NCBI GenBank assembly: GCA_017550025.1 | Contig: JAFYLU010000061.1 | Coordinates: 1 to 34,130 of the forward strand | Source: Bacteroidales bacterium | GTDB lineage: Bacteria; Bacteroidota; Bacteroidia; Bacteroidales; UBA932 | Direction: 5' to 3' | Length of the DNA: 34,130 nt | Shown: piece after piece, positions 1-8,122 of the stretch | Layout of the letters: each line of letters opens with the position of its first letter | Numbering within the stretch: the stretch's first letter is position 1 | Program-made: the position numbers and the translations under genes | The notes under the pieces: model-generated | Databases searched by the model: none | Told to the model about the DNA's origin: nothing | Seen by the model: the letters and a program-made list of their open reading frames with translations, nothing else

Positions 1-537
1 GGCGGATTCAACGCATCTCCAAAATACGGCGCGACTCCTACAGGTTACTATTTGAGGAAGTACGTCGACGGAGCAGCCGTTACTACAGCCGACAACCAGG
101 TTGCACGCCGCCATACATGGATTGTATTCCGTCTTGGTGAAATATACCTTGACTATGCGGAGGCTGTCTACAATGCTACAGGCAGTGCAAATGACAAGAC
201 TTATGGTCTTTCTGCAAATGAAGCAATCAATGTGCTCCGTAATCGTGCCGACATTGCCATGCCTGAATTTACAGAAGACGGTGCAGCTTGGGTAGAACGT
301 TATGAGCGTGAGCGTCTCGTGGAGCTTGCATTCGAGAATCATCGTTTCTGGGATGTGCGTCGCTGGAAGAAGGGAAGCACATATTTCAAGAGTGTGAAGG
401 TTGCGAATATAAGCAAGGCGAAGCAGCTCACAAGATCTACAGTGGCACGTCAGTGGGAAGAAAAATACAATCTGTATCCTATCCCTCAGACTGAAAACAA
501 GAAGAACCCTGCCCTTGGCCAAAATCCAGGATGGTAG
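1..537 (+). CDS. SusD/RagB-family glycan-binding lipoprotein, C-terminal part (5' end outside window)
   Basis: SusD-like proteins sit on the outer-membrane surface and form the lid over a SusC TonB-dependent transporter, handing it oligosaccharides. Frame 1 is open from the first base, so the gene starts upstream; 178 codons are visible. The segment has the usual SusD C-terminus: a helix reading RLGEIYLDYAEA, then a conserved block around ERERLVELAFENHRFWDVRRW, and an ending in which KNPALGQNPGW follows a YPIP motif. Full family members have about 500-600 residues. It lies 21 nt upstream of the surface glycan-binding protein gene and shares its direction, the usual SusC-SusD-SGBP order. The glycan bound is inferred to be a beta-mannan from the enzymes downstream. 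The family call is firm; the substrate is inference. Confidence 0.93.
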   Translation, partial: GGFNASPKYGATPTGYYLRKYVDGAAVTTADNQVARRHTWIVFRLGEIYLDYAEAVYNATGSANDKTYGLSANEAINVLRNRADIAMPEFTEDGAAWVERYERERLVELAFENHRFWDVRRWKKGSTYFKSVKVANISKAKQLTRSTVARQWEEKYNLYPIPQTENKKNPALGQNPGW

Positions 538-558
538 TAATTTATAAGGAGTTCAATT

Positions 559-2511
559 ATGAAGAATATATTTAAATTTTTCAGAACAGTTCTGATACTT
601 GTCCTTACCACTGCTTTGAGCGGCTGTTTCGTTCAGGAAGAACTCGAATCTGCTGATCTCGGATTGCATGTGAAGGTGTTCTTCCCTGCAAAGGTGGTTG
701 CCGGACAGCCTATGACCATCAATGGTGGAGGTTTCTCTGATGTTACGGAGATCGTCTTCCCTGATGGTGAGGAAGGTATTGTAGTTAAAGACTTCCAGAT
801 TGTCAGCAATGACATGATCAGGGTAAATGCACCTAAAGGCATTGCTGCTGATGGTGGAAAGATCATCGTTCGTACTGAGTCGGATCAGGCTGAGTCTCCG
901 CTTCCTCTCACTCTTGGCGATACCAAGATTTCAGGTTACTCTGCAAACGCAGGTGACCAGGTGGATGGCGGAAGCCAGATCACAATCTTCGGTACTGACC
1001 TCGAGTTCATCACAGGCGTCGAGCTGCTTGATGCAGACGGAAACCCTGCACTTGTTTCAGATAAGCTCTTCAACAAGAAGGCAACAGCTTCCATCATCTT
1101 CACAGTTCCTAAGAAGGTGTACGAAGGCACATTCGTAGGTAAGGTCTATACTATCGACGGCAAGACTTTCGAAATGCCTGAGCTTACTTACAAGCCAGCT
1201 TCTGACGGCGGATACTTCGAGACTGTCGAGCACGTAATCTGGGAGAATCCTGATCCGGCGGGAATCGGTTCTGTAAGCTGGAGCGGACAGTACAGATTCT
1301 ACGGAGAGGGCAATGCAGATACAAACGGCGAGTGTATAGCAATGATCGCGGCAGATCACTGGGATATCATAAAGAACGGCACATTCTACCTCAAGTTTGC
1401 TCCTGCAGCTGATGCATATCAGATCCGTGCAAACACAGGTTGGTGGTCATTCGACGGTGACGGTGTTCATGATATCCATGGTGGCGACGAGCGCATCATC
1501 GACAATGGCGACGGAACATTCTCTCTCGCTTACACATTGTCGGAGGAACCTCTTAAGAGCGGTATCCAGGGTCTTATCGACGAGCAGCATCTCCTCTTTA
1601 CAGGTAGCGGCTATACTCCTCTCAAGCTTTACTACACTGAGGAAGTATGGGTACCAGGCGGTTCTGTTGAGATCGTAAGGACTTCTATCTGGAAGAACGA
1701 CGGCTCAGTAGGTGCAGCTAATTGGGATGGTACTTATCGTTATGCAAAGGAGGGTATGGATGCCAATAGTGAGTGTGTCGCTGAGATTCCTGCGGAAACA
1801 TGGGAGAAGATGAAGACCACTCCATTCAATGTCCAGATTACTCCAGCAGGTGACTGGTGGCAGGTTCGTATCCTTGATGGTCACTGGTCAATCGGAAATG
1901 CAGATTCGAATGACATTACTCCTAATACGCCAGATAAGTTCGTTGACAATGGCGATGGCACATTTACTTTCGTCGTTGATCTTCAGTCATATCCTGAAGA
2001 AGGAGATAAACTGGTGACAACAGTAGATGAAAAGCACCTTCTCTTTAGTGGTTCTGGCTTCATCATCAACGAGATGTACTGGGAAGAGGAAGTCTTCATT
2101 CCAGGTGGTGGTGCTCCTACAGAGGTAACTCTCTGGGAAGGCGAGGCTATTGCTGAGGACTGGGCAAACCAGCCAAATATCCTTTCGGATGCCGGAGTTG
2201 AGCTTCAGGAGGCAGGTGCACAGCCAGGACAGACAATCTACCTCTACATGGAGCCGGTTGATCCTGCCCAGCATTGGTATCTTGAACTCGTAGAAGGCCA
2301 CTGGAGCGGTGTGACTTACCTTTGTCTTTGTGCACCAGGCGCTGATACTCAGGGCAAGTTCGTTGAGTATGATCTTGGTGCGAATGGCGGTAGAGCCGCT
2401 CTCGAAATCACTCAGAAAATGCTTGACACAGCATATGTACAGCAGGGGTGGGGTGGTACATTCATCGCAAACGGTGACAACCTTAAGATTACAAAGGTTA
2501 CTCTCCTGTAA
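559..2511 (+). CDS. Surface glycan-binding lipoprotein with IPT/TIG-like domains and three tandem C-terminal modules
   Basis: This is probably the third component of the SusCD outer-membrane complex, which tethers polysaccharide at the cell surface. The 650-residue protein has a lipoprotein signal (LSGC, Cys23). Two IPT/TIG-like beta-sandwich domains follow at about 36-118 and 122-212; the first contains AGQPMTINGGGFSDVTEIVF, a typical IPT start. The rest is three related modules at about 220-372, 375-523 and 525-650. Modules 1 and 2 clearly repeat each other: each has an aromatic HW/GWW strand, the phrase DNGDGTF and the ending DE(Q/K)HLLF(T/S)GSG. Module 3 is more diverged and keeps the motif VEGHWSG. 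The exposed tryptophans suit sugar binding. An AAGGAG-like purine run lies about 8 nt before the ATG, which is unusual in Bacteroidota. A strong terminator follows. The exact ligand is unknown; mannan is inferred from the neighbours. Confidence 0.85.
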   Translation: MKNIFKFFRTVLILVLTTALSGCFVQEELESADLGLHVKVFFPAKVVAGQPMTINGGGFSDVTEIVFPDGEEGIVVKDFQIVSNDMIRVNAPKGIAADGGKIIVRTESDQAESPLPLTLGDTKISGYSANAGDQVDGGSQITIFGTDLEFITGVELLDADGNPALVSDKLFNKKATASIIFTVPKKVYEGTFVGKVYTIDGKTFEMPELTYKPASDGGYFETVEHVIWENPDPAGIGSVSWSGQYRFYGEGNADTNGECIAMIAADHWDIIKNGTFYLKFAPAADAYQIRANTGWWSFDGDGVHDIHGGDERIIDNGDGTFSLAYTLSEEPLKSGIQGLIDEQHLLFTGSGYTPLKLYYTEEVWVPGGSVEIVRTSIWKNDGSVGAANWDGTYRYAKEGMDANSECVAEIPAETWEKMKTTPFNVQITPAGDWWQVRILDGHWSIGNADSNDITPNTPDKFVDNGDGTFTFVVDLQSYPEEGDKLVTTVDEKHLLFSGSGFIINEMYWEEEVFIPGGGAPTEVTLWEGEAIAEDWANQPNILSDAGVELQEAGAQPGQTIYLYMEPVDPAQHWYLELVEGHWSGVTYLCLCAPGADTQGKFVEYDLGANGGRAALEITQKMLDTAYVQQGWGGTFIANGDNLKITKVTLL

Positions 2512-2529
2512 TATGGGATATTCTTGATC

Positions 2530-2565
2530 AGCAAGGCTGGCCTTCGGGTCAGCCTTGCTTTTTTT
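2530..2565 (+). terminator. Rho-independent terminator after the SGBP gene
   Basis: A 13-bp stem (left arm AGCAAGGCTGGCC, right arm GGTCAGCCTTGCT, one G-T wobble) closes a TTCG tetraloop. It runs directly into seven Ts. It lies 19 nt after the SGBP stop codon and separates the susCD-SGBP transcript from the enzyme genes. Confidence 0.9.
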
Positions 2566-2634
2566 GTCGGAAATCCATTTGAAAATCAGTTCATAAAATG
2601 CACTGGCAGTATTTAAGATGCCAAATATTATTGT

Positions 2635-2642
2635 TACCTTTG
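2635..2642 (+). promoter_or_regulatory. Bacteroidota-type -7 box upstream of the first GH5 gene
   Basis: TACCTTTG matches the Bacteroidota -7 consensus TAnnTTTG exactly. It lies 31 nt before the GH5 start and just downstream of the SGBP terminator. No convincing TTTG -33 element is present at the usual 19-21 nt spacing, so the promoter may be weak or need an activator. This is a motif match only. Confidence 0.55.
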
Positions 2643-2672
2643 ACAAGATATAATAACATCGGAAAACTGACT

Positions 2673-4187
2673 ATGAAATACCTGTTGTATATATTGTCGG
2701 CTCTGTTTATGGCTGTCTCGTGCGGTCCTGACGAAACGAGTGAATCGGAACATGTCAAGCTCACTGTTGACAGGCCTTTGCTGGAGTTTCCGGCGGAAGG
2801 AGGAGAGGACACAGTCCGTGTAAGAACTTCCGAACTGCTCTATGTGGTTCCGGCCGACAAATGGGTTACTTGTGATAGAAAACCTCTTGGTCATGACTAT
2901 GCATATGATGTGATTGTCAAGGCGGAAAAGAACGCCGCCTATGAGCCACGATCGACCAGAATATCGGTGATCTCCGGAGAAGAAAAGTTCTACATAGAGG
3001 TGTCGCAGGAGGAGGCGGTAGAGGAGCGTGATCCTTCCGAAATCCCTGTAAATAACGGAAACACAGCATGGAAAATGGCTGAAAGACTCGGTATCGGATG
3101 GAATCTTGGAAATAGCTTTGATGCTCATTCGAACGGTGTGTCCGGCGAGACCTTGTGGGGAAATCCAAGGACCAGTCAGATGCTTTTCACCAAGCTCAAG
3201 GAGCTGGGCTTCAATACGGTACGTGTTCCGATAACATGGCTGGGACATTTTGGCGGAGCACCGGACTATAAGATAGAAGATGCCTGGCTTGACAGGATCG
3301 AGGAAGTTGTGGGATATGCAAAGTCCGCAGGACTGAATGTGATAATAAACATGCACCATGACGGGGCAGACAGTCAGTTCTGGCTTGATATCGCTTCTGC
3401 TGCCATCAATGCATCCGTGCAGGAGAAGATACTTGCGCAGATTACGGCGATGTGGGGTCAGATAGCGGCAAGGTTCGTGGACGAAGGCGAGTATCTCATC
3501 TTTGAGGCTTTCAATGAAGTGCATGACGGCAAATGGGGCTGGGGAGCAAACCGTACCGATGGAGGAAAGCAGTATGCTTGTCTGAACCAGTGGAATCAGG
3601 CCTTCGTGGATGCGGTGCGTTCTGCAGGCGGTGAGAACACTGACAGATACCTCGGTATCCCGGCATATTGCACAAATGCGGATTACGCGGTGCAGTTCCT
3701 TGAACTTCCGCAGGACAAGGTCCTCGGCCGCCTGCTGGTCTCTGTGCATTGCTACGATCCTTCGGACTATACCCTTACTGCAAAGTATTCGGAATGGGGC
3801 CATACGGCTGATGCCTCGAAGAAGGCTTCCGGAAACAACGAGCAGGACCTTGAAAAGGTCTTCAGGAAGCTCTATTCCAATTTTGTCTCGAAGGGAGTTC
3901 CGGTCTATCTTGGAGAATTCGGCTGTGTGAACAGGGCTTCTGCCCGTGAGCAGGCATTCCAGCAGTATTACCTGAAGTATTACGCGAAACTTTCCAAGAT
4001 GTATGGAGTGCCGTGCGCAATCTGGGATAACGGTGCCAAAGGTGCCGGAAATGAGCGCCATGCATTCCTTGACCATGCGACCGGTACATACTGCTCTGTC
4101 GAGGCGAAGGCTGCTATCCAGGCCATGCTCACTGCATATAAGGACAACCTGACACTTCGCAACATTTATACATCAGCTCCAAAGTAG
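2673..4187 (+). CDS. BACON-GH5 endo-beta-glycanase lipoprotein (GH5_4-like)
   Basis: Glycoside hydrolase family 5 enzyme expected to cut the beta-1,4 backbone of mannan, glucomannan or glucan by a retaining mechanism. I chose the ATG at 2673 because it begins a clean lipoprotein signal (MAVSC, Cys17) and lies 31 nt after a -7 box; an in-frame upstream ATG gives a non-signal extension. A BACON domain occupies about residues 25-115, as in many Bacteroidales surface GH5 enzymes. The catalytic domain follows at about 128-500: GIGWNLGNSFDA, NTVRVPITW, IINMHHD, acid/base Glu282 in FEAFNE, nucleophile Glu415 in LGEFG. Motif style suggests subfamily 4 (endoglucanase, xyloglucanase or glucomannanase), but this was not tested by alignment. 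The GH26 gene follows after only 4 nt. Cell-surface placement is inferred from the lipobox and BACON domain. Confidence 0.88.
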   Translation: MKYLLYILSALFMAVSCGPDETSESEHVKLTVDRPLLEFPAEGGEDTVRVRTSELLYVVPADKWVTCDRKPLGHDYAYDVIVKAEKNAAYEPRSTRISVISGEEKFYIEVSQEEAVEERDPSEIPVNNGNTAWKMAERLGIGWNLGNSFDAHSNGVSGETLWGNPRTSQMLFTKLKELGFNTVRVPITWLGHFGGAPDYKIEDAWLDRIEEVVGYAKSAGLNVIINMHHDGADSQFWLDIASAAINASVQEKILAQITAMWGQIAARFVDEGEYLIFEAFNEVHDGKWGWGANRTDGGKQYACLNQWNQAFVDAVRSAGGENTDRYLGIPAYCTNADYAVQFLELPQDKVLGRLLVSVHCYDPSDYTLTAKYSEWGHTADASKKASGNNEQDLEKVFRKLYSNFVSKGVPVYLGEFGCVNRASAREQAFQQYYLKYYAKLSKMYGVPCAIWDNGAKGAGNERHAFLDHATGTYCSVEAKAAIQAMLTAYKDNLTLRNIYTSAPK

Positions 4188-4191
4188 AATT

Positions 4192-5298
4192 ATGAAAAGA
4201 ACACTTAAACCCGTGACTACCATGATTGCGACAGCACTTGCAATCGCTTCTTGCGGAGGTTCCAAGGAACCTGAAGCACAGACTCCCGCAGATCACCTTC
4301 TTGCTGAACTTACCTCTCTCGTAGAGCAGGGAAAGATCATGTTTGGCCATCAGGATACTTATCTGTACGGTCATTCGTGGAAGATAGAGGCGGATGCGTC
4401 GACCTATGACAGGACTGACATCAAGGATGTGGCAGGAGCATATCCGGCGCTTTCCGGAATGGATCTGGGAGGCATTGAACTTGATTCGCCGCTGAATATA
4501 GACAAGAACGACTTCAACCATATGAGGGCATCAGCCGTTGCTCATCATGAAAGAGGAGGAGTGGTGACATTCTCATGGCATCCGCGCAATCCTCTGACAG
4601 GAGGCGACACATGGGATACAAGCTCGACAGAGGTGGTGGCCTCGATACTTCCGGGAGGAGAGAAGCATGAGATGTTCATGGGATGGCTTTCAAAGGCTGC
4701 AGATTTTCTTGAGTCTATAAAGACAGCGGAAGGGGATAAGATTCCGGTGATCTTCCGTCCATGGCATGAGCATACAAGGAACTTCTTCTGGTGGGGAAAG
4801 GACCTCTGTACCAAGGATCAGTATGTGGCTCTCTGGCGCATGACATATGACTATATGACGAAGGAAAGAGGTCTTGACCATCTTGTATGGTCTTATTCTC
4901 CTGACGCAGGTGGCCTTTTCGTACCTGAAGACTTCGGCGAGAGGTATCCTGGAGACGACATCATAGACATGGTCGGCATCGACTTCTACCAGTTCACTCC
5001 TGCTGACGAGTTCATCGCAAAGATGAAGAGTTCTCTCGACATGACGAAGGCATTTGCACAGGAACACGGCAAGCTCATGGCTGTCACAGAGACAGGATGC
5101 GAGGGTGTCAAGAATGCGAAATGGTGGACAGAAGTGCTCTATCCTGCCATCAAGGACTATCCTGTATCATATGTGCTTACATGGAGAAATGCCTGCGACG
5201 AGAACATGCAGCATCATTTCTATGCACCTTTCCCTGGACATGAATCGGCGGAAGACTTCAAGGCGTTCGCGGCTCTTGATCAGATCATGTTCCTTTAA
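4192..5298 (+). CDS. GH26 endo-beta-1,4-mannanase lipoprotein
   Basis: Retaining endo-beta-mannanase, expected to release mannobiose or short manno-oligosaccharides. The 368-residue protein has a lipoprotein signal (IASC, Cys21) and then a single GH26 domain filling the rest, the usual size for a one-domain member. Visible landmarks are MFGHQDT near residue 50, TFSWHPRNP near 127-134, the acid/base Glu193 in FRPWHEHT, WSYSPD, and the nucleophile Glu300 in VTETGCEG. Its start lies 4 nt after the GH5 stop, so the two are probably co-transcribed. This gene, with GH130, is the main reason for assigning the locus to beta-mannan. Outer-membrane or periplasmic side is not resolved from the lipobox alone. 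Confidence 0.93.
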   Translation: MKRTLKPVTTMIATALAIASCGGSKEPEAQTPADHLLAELTSLVEQGKIMFGHQDTYLYGHSWKIEADASTYDRTDIKDVAGAYPALSGMDLGGIELDSPLNIDKNDFNHMRASAVAHHERGGVVTFSWHPRNPLTGGDTWDTSSTEVVASILPGGEKHEMFMGWLSKAADFLESIKTAEGDKIPVIFRPWHEHTRNFFWWGKDLCTKDQYVALWRMTYDYMTKERGLDHLVWSYSPDAGGLFVPEDFGERYPGDDIIDMVGIDFYQFTPADEFIAKMKSSLDMTKAFAQEHGKLMAVTETGCEGVKNAKWWTEVLYPAIKDYPVSYVLTWRNACDENMQHHFYAPFPGHESAEDFKAFAALDQIMFL

Positions 5299-5361
5299 TC
5301 AGAAATATTCATTAACAATCAACTAACCTTATAAACCGCAGATGCATCGGTAAATGCATCA

Positions 5362-6528
5362 ATGAAAGATATGACATTTGAAGAAAGACTGGAATGGCTC
5401 AAGGCAGAGCATGAGGCCCTCATCACAAAGAAGAACGAGCCGATTGAGGGTAACGGCGTTTATGAGCGCTATCAGAACCCTATCCTTACAGGTGACCATT
5501 CTCCTCTTTTCTGGAGATATGACCTCAACAAGGAGACTAATCCATATCTTATGGAGCGTTACGGCATCCATGCCGCTCTCAATTCAGGAGCCATCAAGTG
5601 GAACGGCAAGTACGTTCTCGTTGTACGCGTAGAGGGTGCTGACCGCAAGTCGTTCTTTGCAGTTGCAGAGAGCCCTAACGGTGTGGACAACTTCCGTTTC
5701 TGGGACCGTCCGATCACTATGCCTGAATATGGCGAGCCTGCTACAAATGTATATGACATGCGTCTTACAGCTCATGAGGACGGCTGGATCTACGGTATCT
5801 TCTGCGTTGAGCGCAAGGATCCGAATGCAGCTCCGGGCGACCTCTCTTCAGCAGTTGCAGCTGCCGGTATCGCACGTACAAAGGACCTCGTGAACTGGGA
5901 GCGTCTTCCGGACCTCGAGTCTACTTCACAGCAGCGTAACGTGGTGCTCCATCCGGAGTTCGTAGACGGCAAGTATGCTCTCTATACACGTCCGCAGGAT
6001 GGATTCATCGACGCTGGTAGCGGTGGTGGAATCGGCTGGGCTCTCGTTGACACAATGGAGAAGGCAGTGGTTACAGAAGAGAAGATCATCAACCACAGAT
6101 TCTATCACACAATCAAGGAAGTGAAGAACGGTGAAGGTCCGCACCCAATCAAGACTGACCGCGGCTGGCTCCACCTTGCTCACGGTGTACGTGGATGTGC
6201 TTCAGGTCTCCGTTATGTTCTCTATATGTACATGACTTCTCTTGAGGATCCTACAAAGATGATCGCTGATCCTGCAGGCTTCTTCATGGTACCGGAGGGT
6301 GAGGAGTACATCGGTGATGTCATGAACGTGCTCTTTACAAACGGATGGATTGCAGACGAGGACGGCAAGGTGTTCATCTACTATGCATCAAGCGACACAC
6401 GCATGCATGTTGCGACATCTACAGTAGACCGTCTTGTAGACTACTGTATGAACACAGAGCCGGACGCACTCACAACAGGTGAGTCTGTCAAGAGACTCAA
6501 CCGCCTCATCGACCGCAACCTCCTCTAA
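5362..6528 (+). CDS. GH130 4-O-beta-D-mannosyl-D-glucose phosphorylase
   Basis: Inverting phosphorylase that splits Man-beta-1,4-Glc with inorganic phosphate to mannose 1-phosphate and glucose. The 388-residue protein has no signal peptide and should be cytoplasmic. It closely matches my memory of the characterised Bacteroides fragilis enzyme (GH130_1): shared blocks include [59 protein letters not shown] and [11 protein letters not shown]. The Asp in NVYDMRL corresponds to the family's catalytic position. In the known mannan pathway a cellobiose 2-epimerase turns mannobiose into mannosylglucose for this enzyme; no epimerase is present here. The 63-nt gap before it shows no clear promoter but contains the direct repeat ATGCATC spaced by 5 nt just ahead of the start. 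Confidence 0.93.
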   Translation: MKDMTFEERLEWLKAEHEALITKKNEPIEGNGVYERYQNPILTGDHSPLFWRYDLNKETNPYLMERYGIHAALNSGAIKWNGKYVLVVRVEGADRKSFFAVAESPNGVDNFRFWDRPITMPEYGEPATNVYDMRLTAHEDGWIYGIFCVERKDPNAAPGDLSSAVAAAGIARTKDLVNWERLPDLESTSQQRNVVLHPEFVDGKYALYTRPQDGFIDAGSGGGIGWALVDTMEKAVVTEEKIINHRFYHTIKEVKNGEGPHPIKTDRGWLHLAHGVRGCASGLRYVLYMYMTSLEDPTKMIADPAGFFMVPEGEEYIGDVMNVLFTNGWIADEDGKVFIYYASSDTRMHVATSTVDRLVDYCMNTEPDALTTGESVKRLNRLIDRNLL

Positions 6529-6542
6529 AGATTCTTGCGATT

Positions 6543-6589
6543 CCTCGGCATGCCGGCGGCATTTTCATGCCTTACCGTGCCTGCCGGGG
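6543..6589 (+). other. Structured intergenic segment between GH130 and the symporter gene
   Basis: Arms CCTCGGCA (6543-6550) and TGCCGGGG (6582-6589) can pair over 8 bp with one wobble, and the interior contains a small GGCA/TGCC hairpin. No T-run follows, so this is not a standard terminator. It could be an mRNA-processing or stabilising structure between two genes of one transcript. Low confidence in function. Confidence 0.35.
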
Positions 6590-6617
6590 ATCCGTTAACT
6601 TTAATAACGACTGAATA

Positions 6618-8060
6618 ATGACCAATGCAAATCCAGCAGGAACCTTCCAGAAGGCTCCTTTAAGCCAGAAGATAGGATACGGTTTCGGTGACATGTCGTC
6701 TTCGATGTTCTGGAAGATCTTCACCGCATACCTTCCGTTCTTCTATTCAACCATCTTTGGCCTCAGCCTTGTAGATGCTACATTCCTTATGCTTGTGACC
6801 AGAATCTGGGATGCTGTTTCCGATCCTATGATGGGTATCATTGCTGACCGTACGCAGACCCGCTGGGGAAAGTACAGGCCATATCTGCTCTGGATCTCGA
6901 TACCGTTTGCTGTAGTGGGTGTGCTTCTTTTCACAACACCTGAACTCGGCTACGCAGGCAAGCGTATATGGGCTTATGTGACATATATCATGATGATGAC
7001 AGTCTATACGGCCATCAATGTACCTTATGGTGCGATGCTTGGCGTCATGACTGCAGATTCAGACGAAAAGACAGTGTTCTCTTCTTTCAGAATGTTCTTC
7101 GCATATGCCGGCAGCTTCATCGTGCTGGCTGGATGGGAGCCTCTCTGCAAGATGTTCAACAAGATGCAGGGCATCGAGACATCTGTAAACGATCCTTCTT
7201 CATGGCAGTATGCCATGATCGTTGTGGCAGTATGCTGCTTCCTCCTCTTCCTCCTCTGCTTCAAGATGACACGCGAGACAGTGAAGAGCCTTCCGAAGGA
7301 GACATCTGTGGGATCAGACCTCAAGACCCTTTTCAGAAACGCTCCGTGGTGGATTCTTCTGGGTGGAGTGCTTTTCTTCAACCTTTTCAATGCAGCCCGT
7401 TACACAGCAGGTCCTTTCTTCTTTGCAAGTGTCATCGGAGATGGTGCCCAGCTCAAGATATTCTCGCTTGAGTTCCTCTTCTATGCAGGTATCTTCTTCG
7501 CTGTAGGTGAGGTAGCAAACATGGCAGGTGTGGCCATGACTCCGTGGATCACCAGGAAGATCGGAAAAAAGAGCACATTCATGTACTCTCTCATCCTTCT
7601 CATTGTATTGAGCAGCATTTTCTTCTTCATTCCTCTTACATCAGGCGGATATTGGCTCATGATGCTCATGCAGGTTGTAATATCTGTGATCACAGGTATC
7701 GTGTCTCCTCTCGTATGGAGTATGTATGCTGACATCGCCGACTATGCAGAGCTCAAGTTCAACACTGCTTCTACAGGACTCATCTTCTCGTCATCATCGA
7801 TGGCACAGAAGTTCGGTGGAGCTATCGGAGGTTCTGCAGTTACTGCCATCCTCGCTGCTGTAGGTTACAGCACAGAGGCCGGAGCTGTCCAGACCGAGAC
7901 AGCCTTGACATGGGTGAGAGCATTGATGAGCTTTGTCCCTGCAGCAGTCGCAGCCGCTTCTCTGTTCTTCATCACCATCTATCCTCTTACAACGAAGAGG
8001 ATGAAGGAGATTCAGGCGGAGCTTGAGGTCAGACGAGGAGCACAACCATCTGAAAAATAA
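6618..8060 (+). CDS. GPH-family (MFS) cation:oligosaccharide symporter
   Basis: Inner-membrane transporter of the glycoside-pentoside-hexuronide:cation symporter family, inferred to carry mannobiose, mannosylglucose or related disaccharides into the cytoplasm. The 480-residue protein has about 12 hydrophobic segments. The GPH landmark region lies at residues 62-91: RIWDAVSDPMMG followed by ADRTQTRWGKYRPYLLW. A second conserved patch near residue 370 reads MYADIADYAELKF, also typical of the family. Length fits (about 450-500). It lies between the GH130 and GH36 genes, as in other Bacteroidales mannan loci where transporter and phosphorylase are neighbours. Substrate assignment rests on context only. 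Confidence 0.9.
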   Translation: MTNANPAGTFQKAPLSQKIGYGFGDMSSSMFWKIFTAYLPFFYSTIFGLSLVDATFLMLVTRIWDAVSDPMMGIIADRTQTRWGKYRPYLLWISIPFAVVGVLLFTTPELGYAGKRIWAYVTYIMMMTVYTAINVPYGAMLGVMTADSDEKTVFSSFRMFFAYAGSFIVLAGWEPLCKMFNKMQGIETSVNDPSSWQYAMIVVAVCCFLLFLLCFKMTRETVKSLPKETSVGSDLKTLFRNAPWWILLGGVLFFNLFNAARYTAGPFFFASVIGDGAQLKIFSLEFLFYAGIFFAVGEVANMAGVAMTPWITRKIGKKSTFMYSLILLIVLSSIFFFIPLTSGGYWLMMLMQVVISVITGIVSPLVWSMYADIADYAELKFNTASTGLIFSSSSMAQKFGGAIGGSAVTAILAAVGYSTEAGAVQTETALTWVRALMSFVPAAVAAASLFFITIYPLTTKRMKEIQAELEVRRGAQPSEK

Positions 8061-8072
8061 ATTGTACTATGG

Positions 8073-8107
8073 ATATGCGCGCTGTCTCTGACGGTGCGCA
8101 TATTTTT
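8073..8107 (+). terminator. Terminator-like hairpin between symporter and GH36 genes
   Basis: ATATGCGC (8073-8080) pairs perfectly with GCGCATAT (8096-8103) over a 15-nt loop and is followed by TTTT. The GH36 start codon is only 15 nt downstream, leaving no room for a new promoter, so partial termination or mRNA-end stabilisation with read-through is more likely than a hard stop. Confidence 0.6.
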
Positions 8108-8122
8108 CAATAGGTCGGAATC

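Noticed and set aside
1987-2646. 219-codon minus-strand frame spanning the SGBP end and terminator
   Set aside because: It crosses a strong terminator and lies opposite the third SGBP module; it shows no coding features.
2598-2672. Upstream in-frame start for the first GH5 gene
   Set aside because: The extension would precede a clear lipoprotein signal and would overlap the promoter -7 box; the ATG at 2673 is the natural start.
2634-4076. 480-codon open frame on the minus strand, antisense to the BACON-GH5 gene
   Set aside because: It lies wholly opposite a gene with a lipobox and intact catalytic motifs. Its translation is low-complexity in style, with no signal or domain, so it is a codon-usage shadow.
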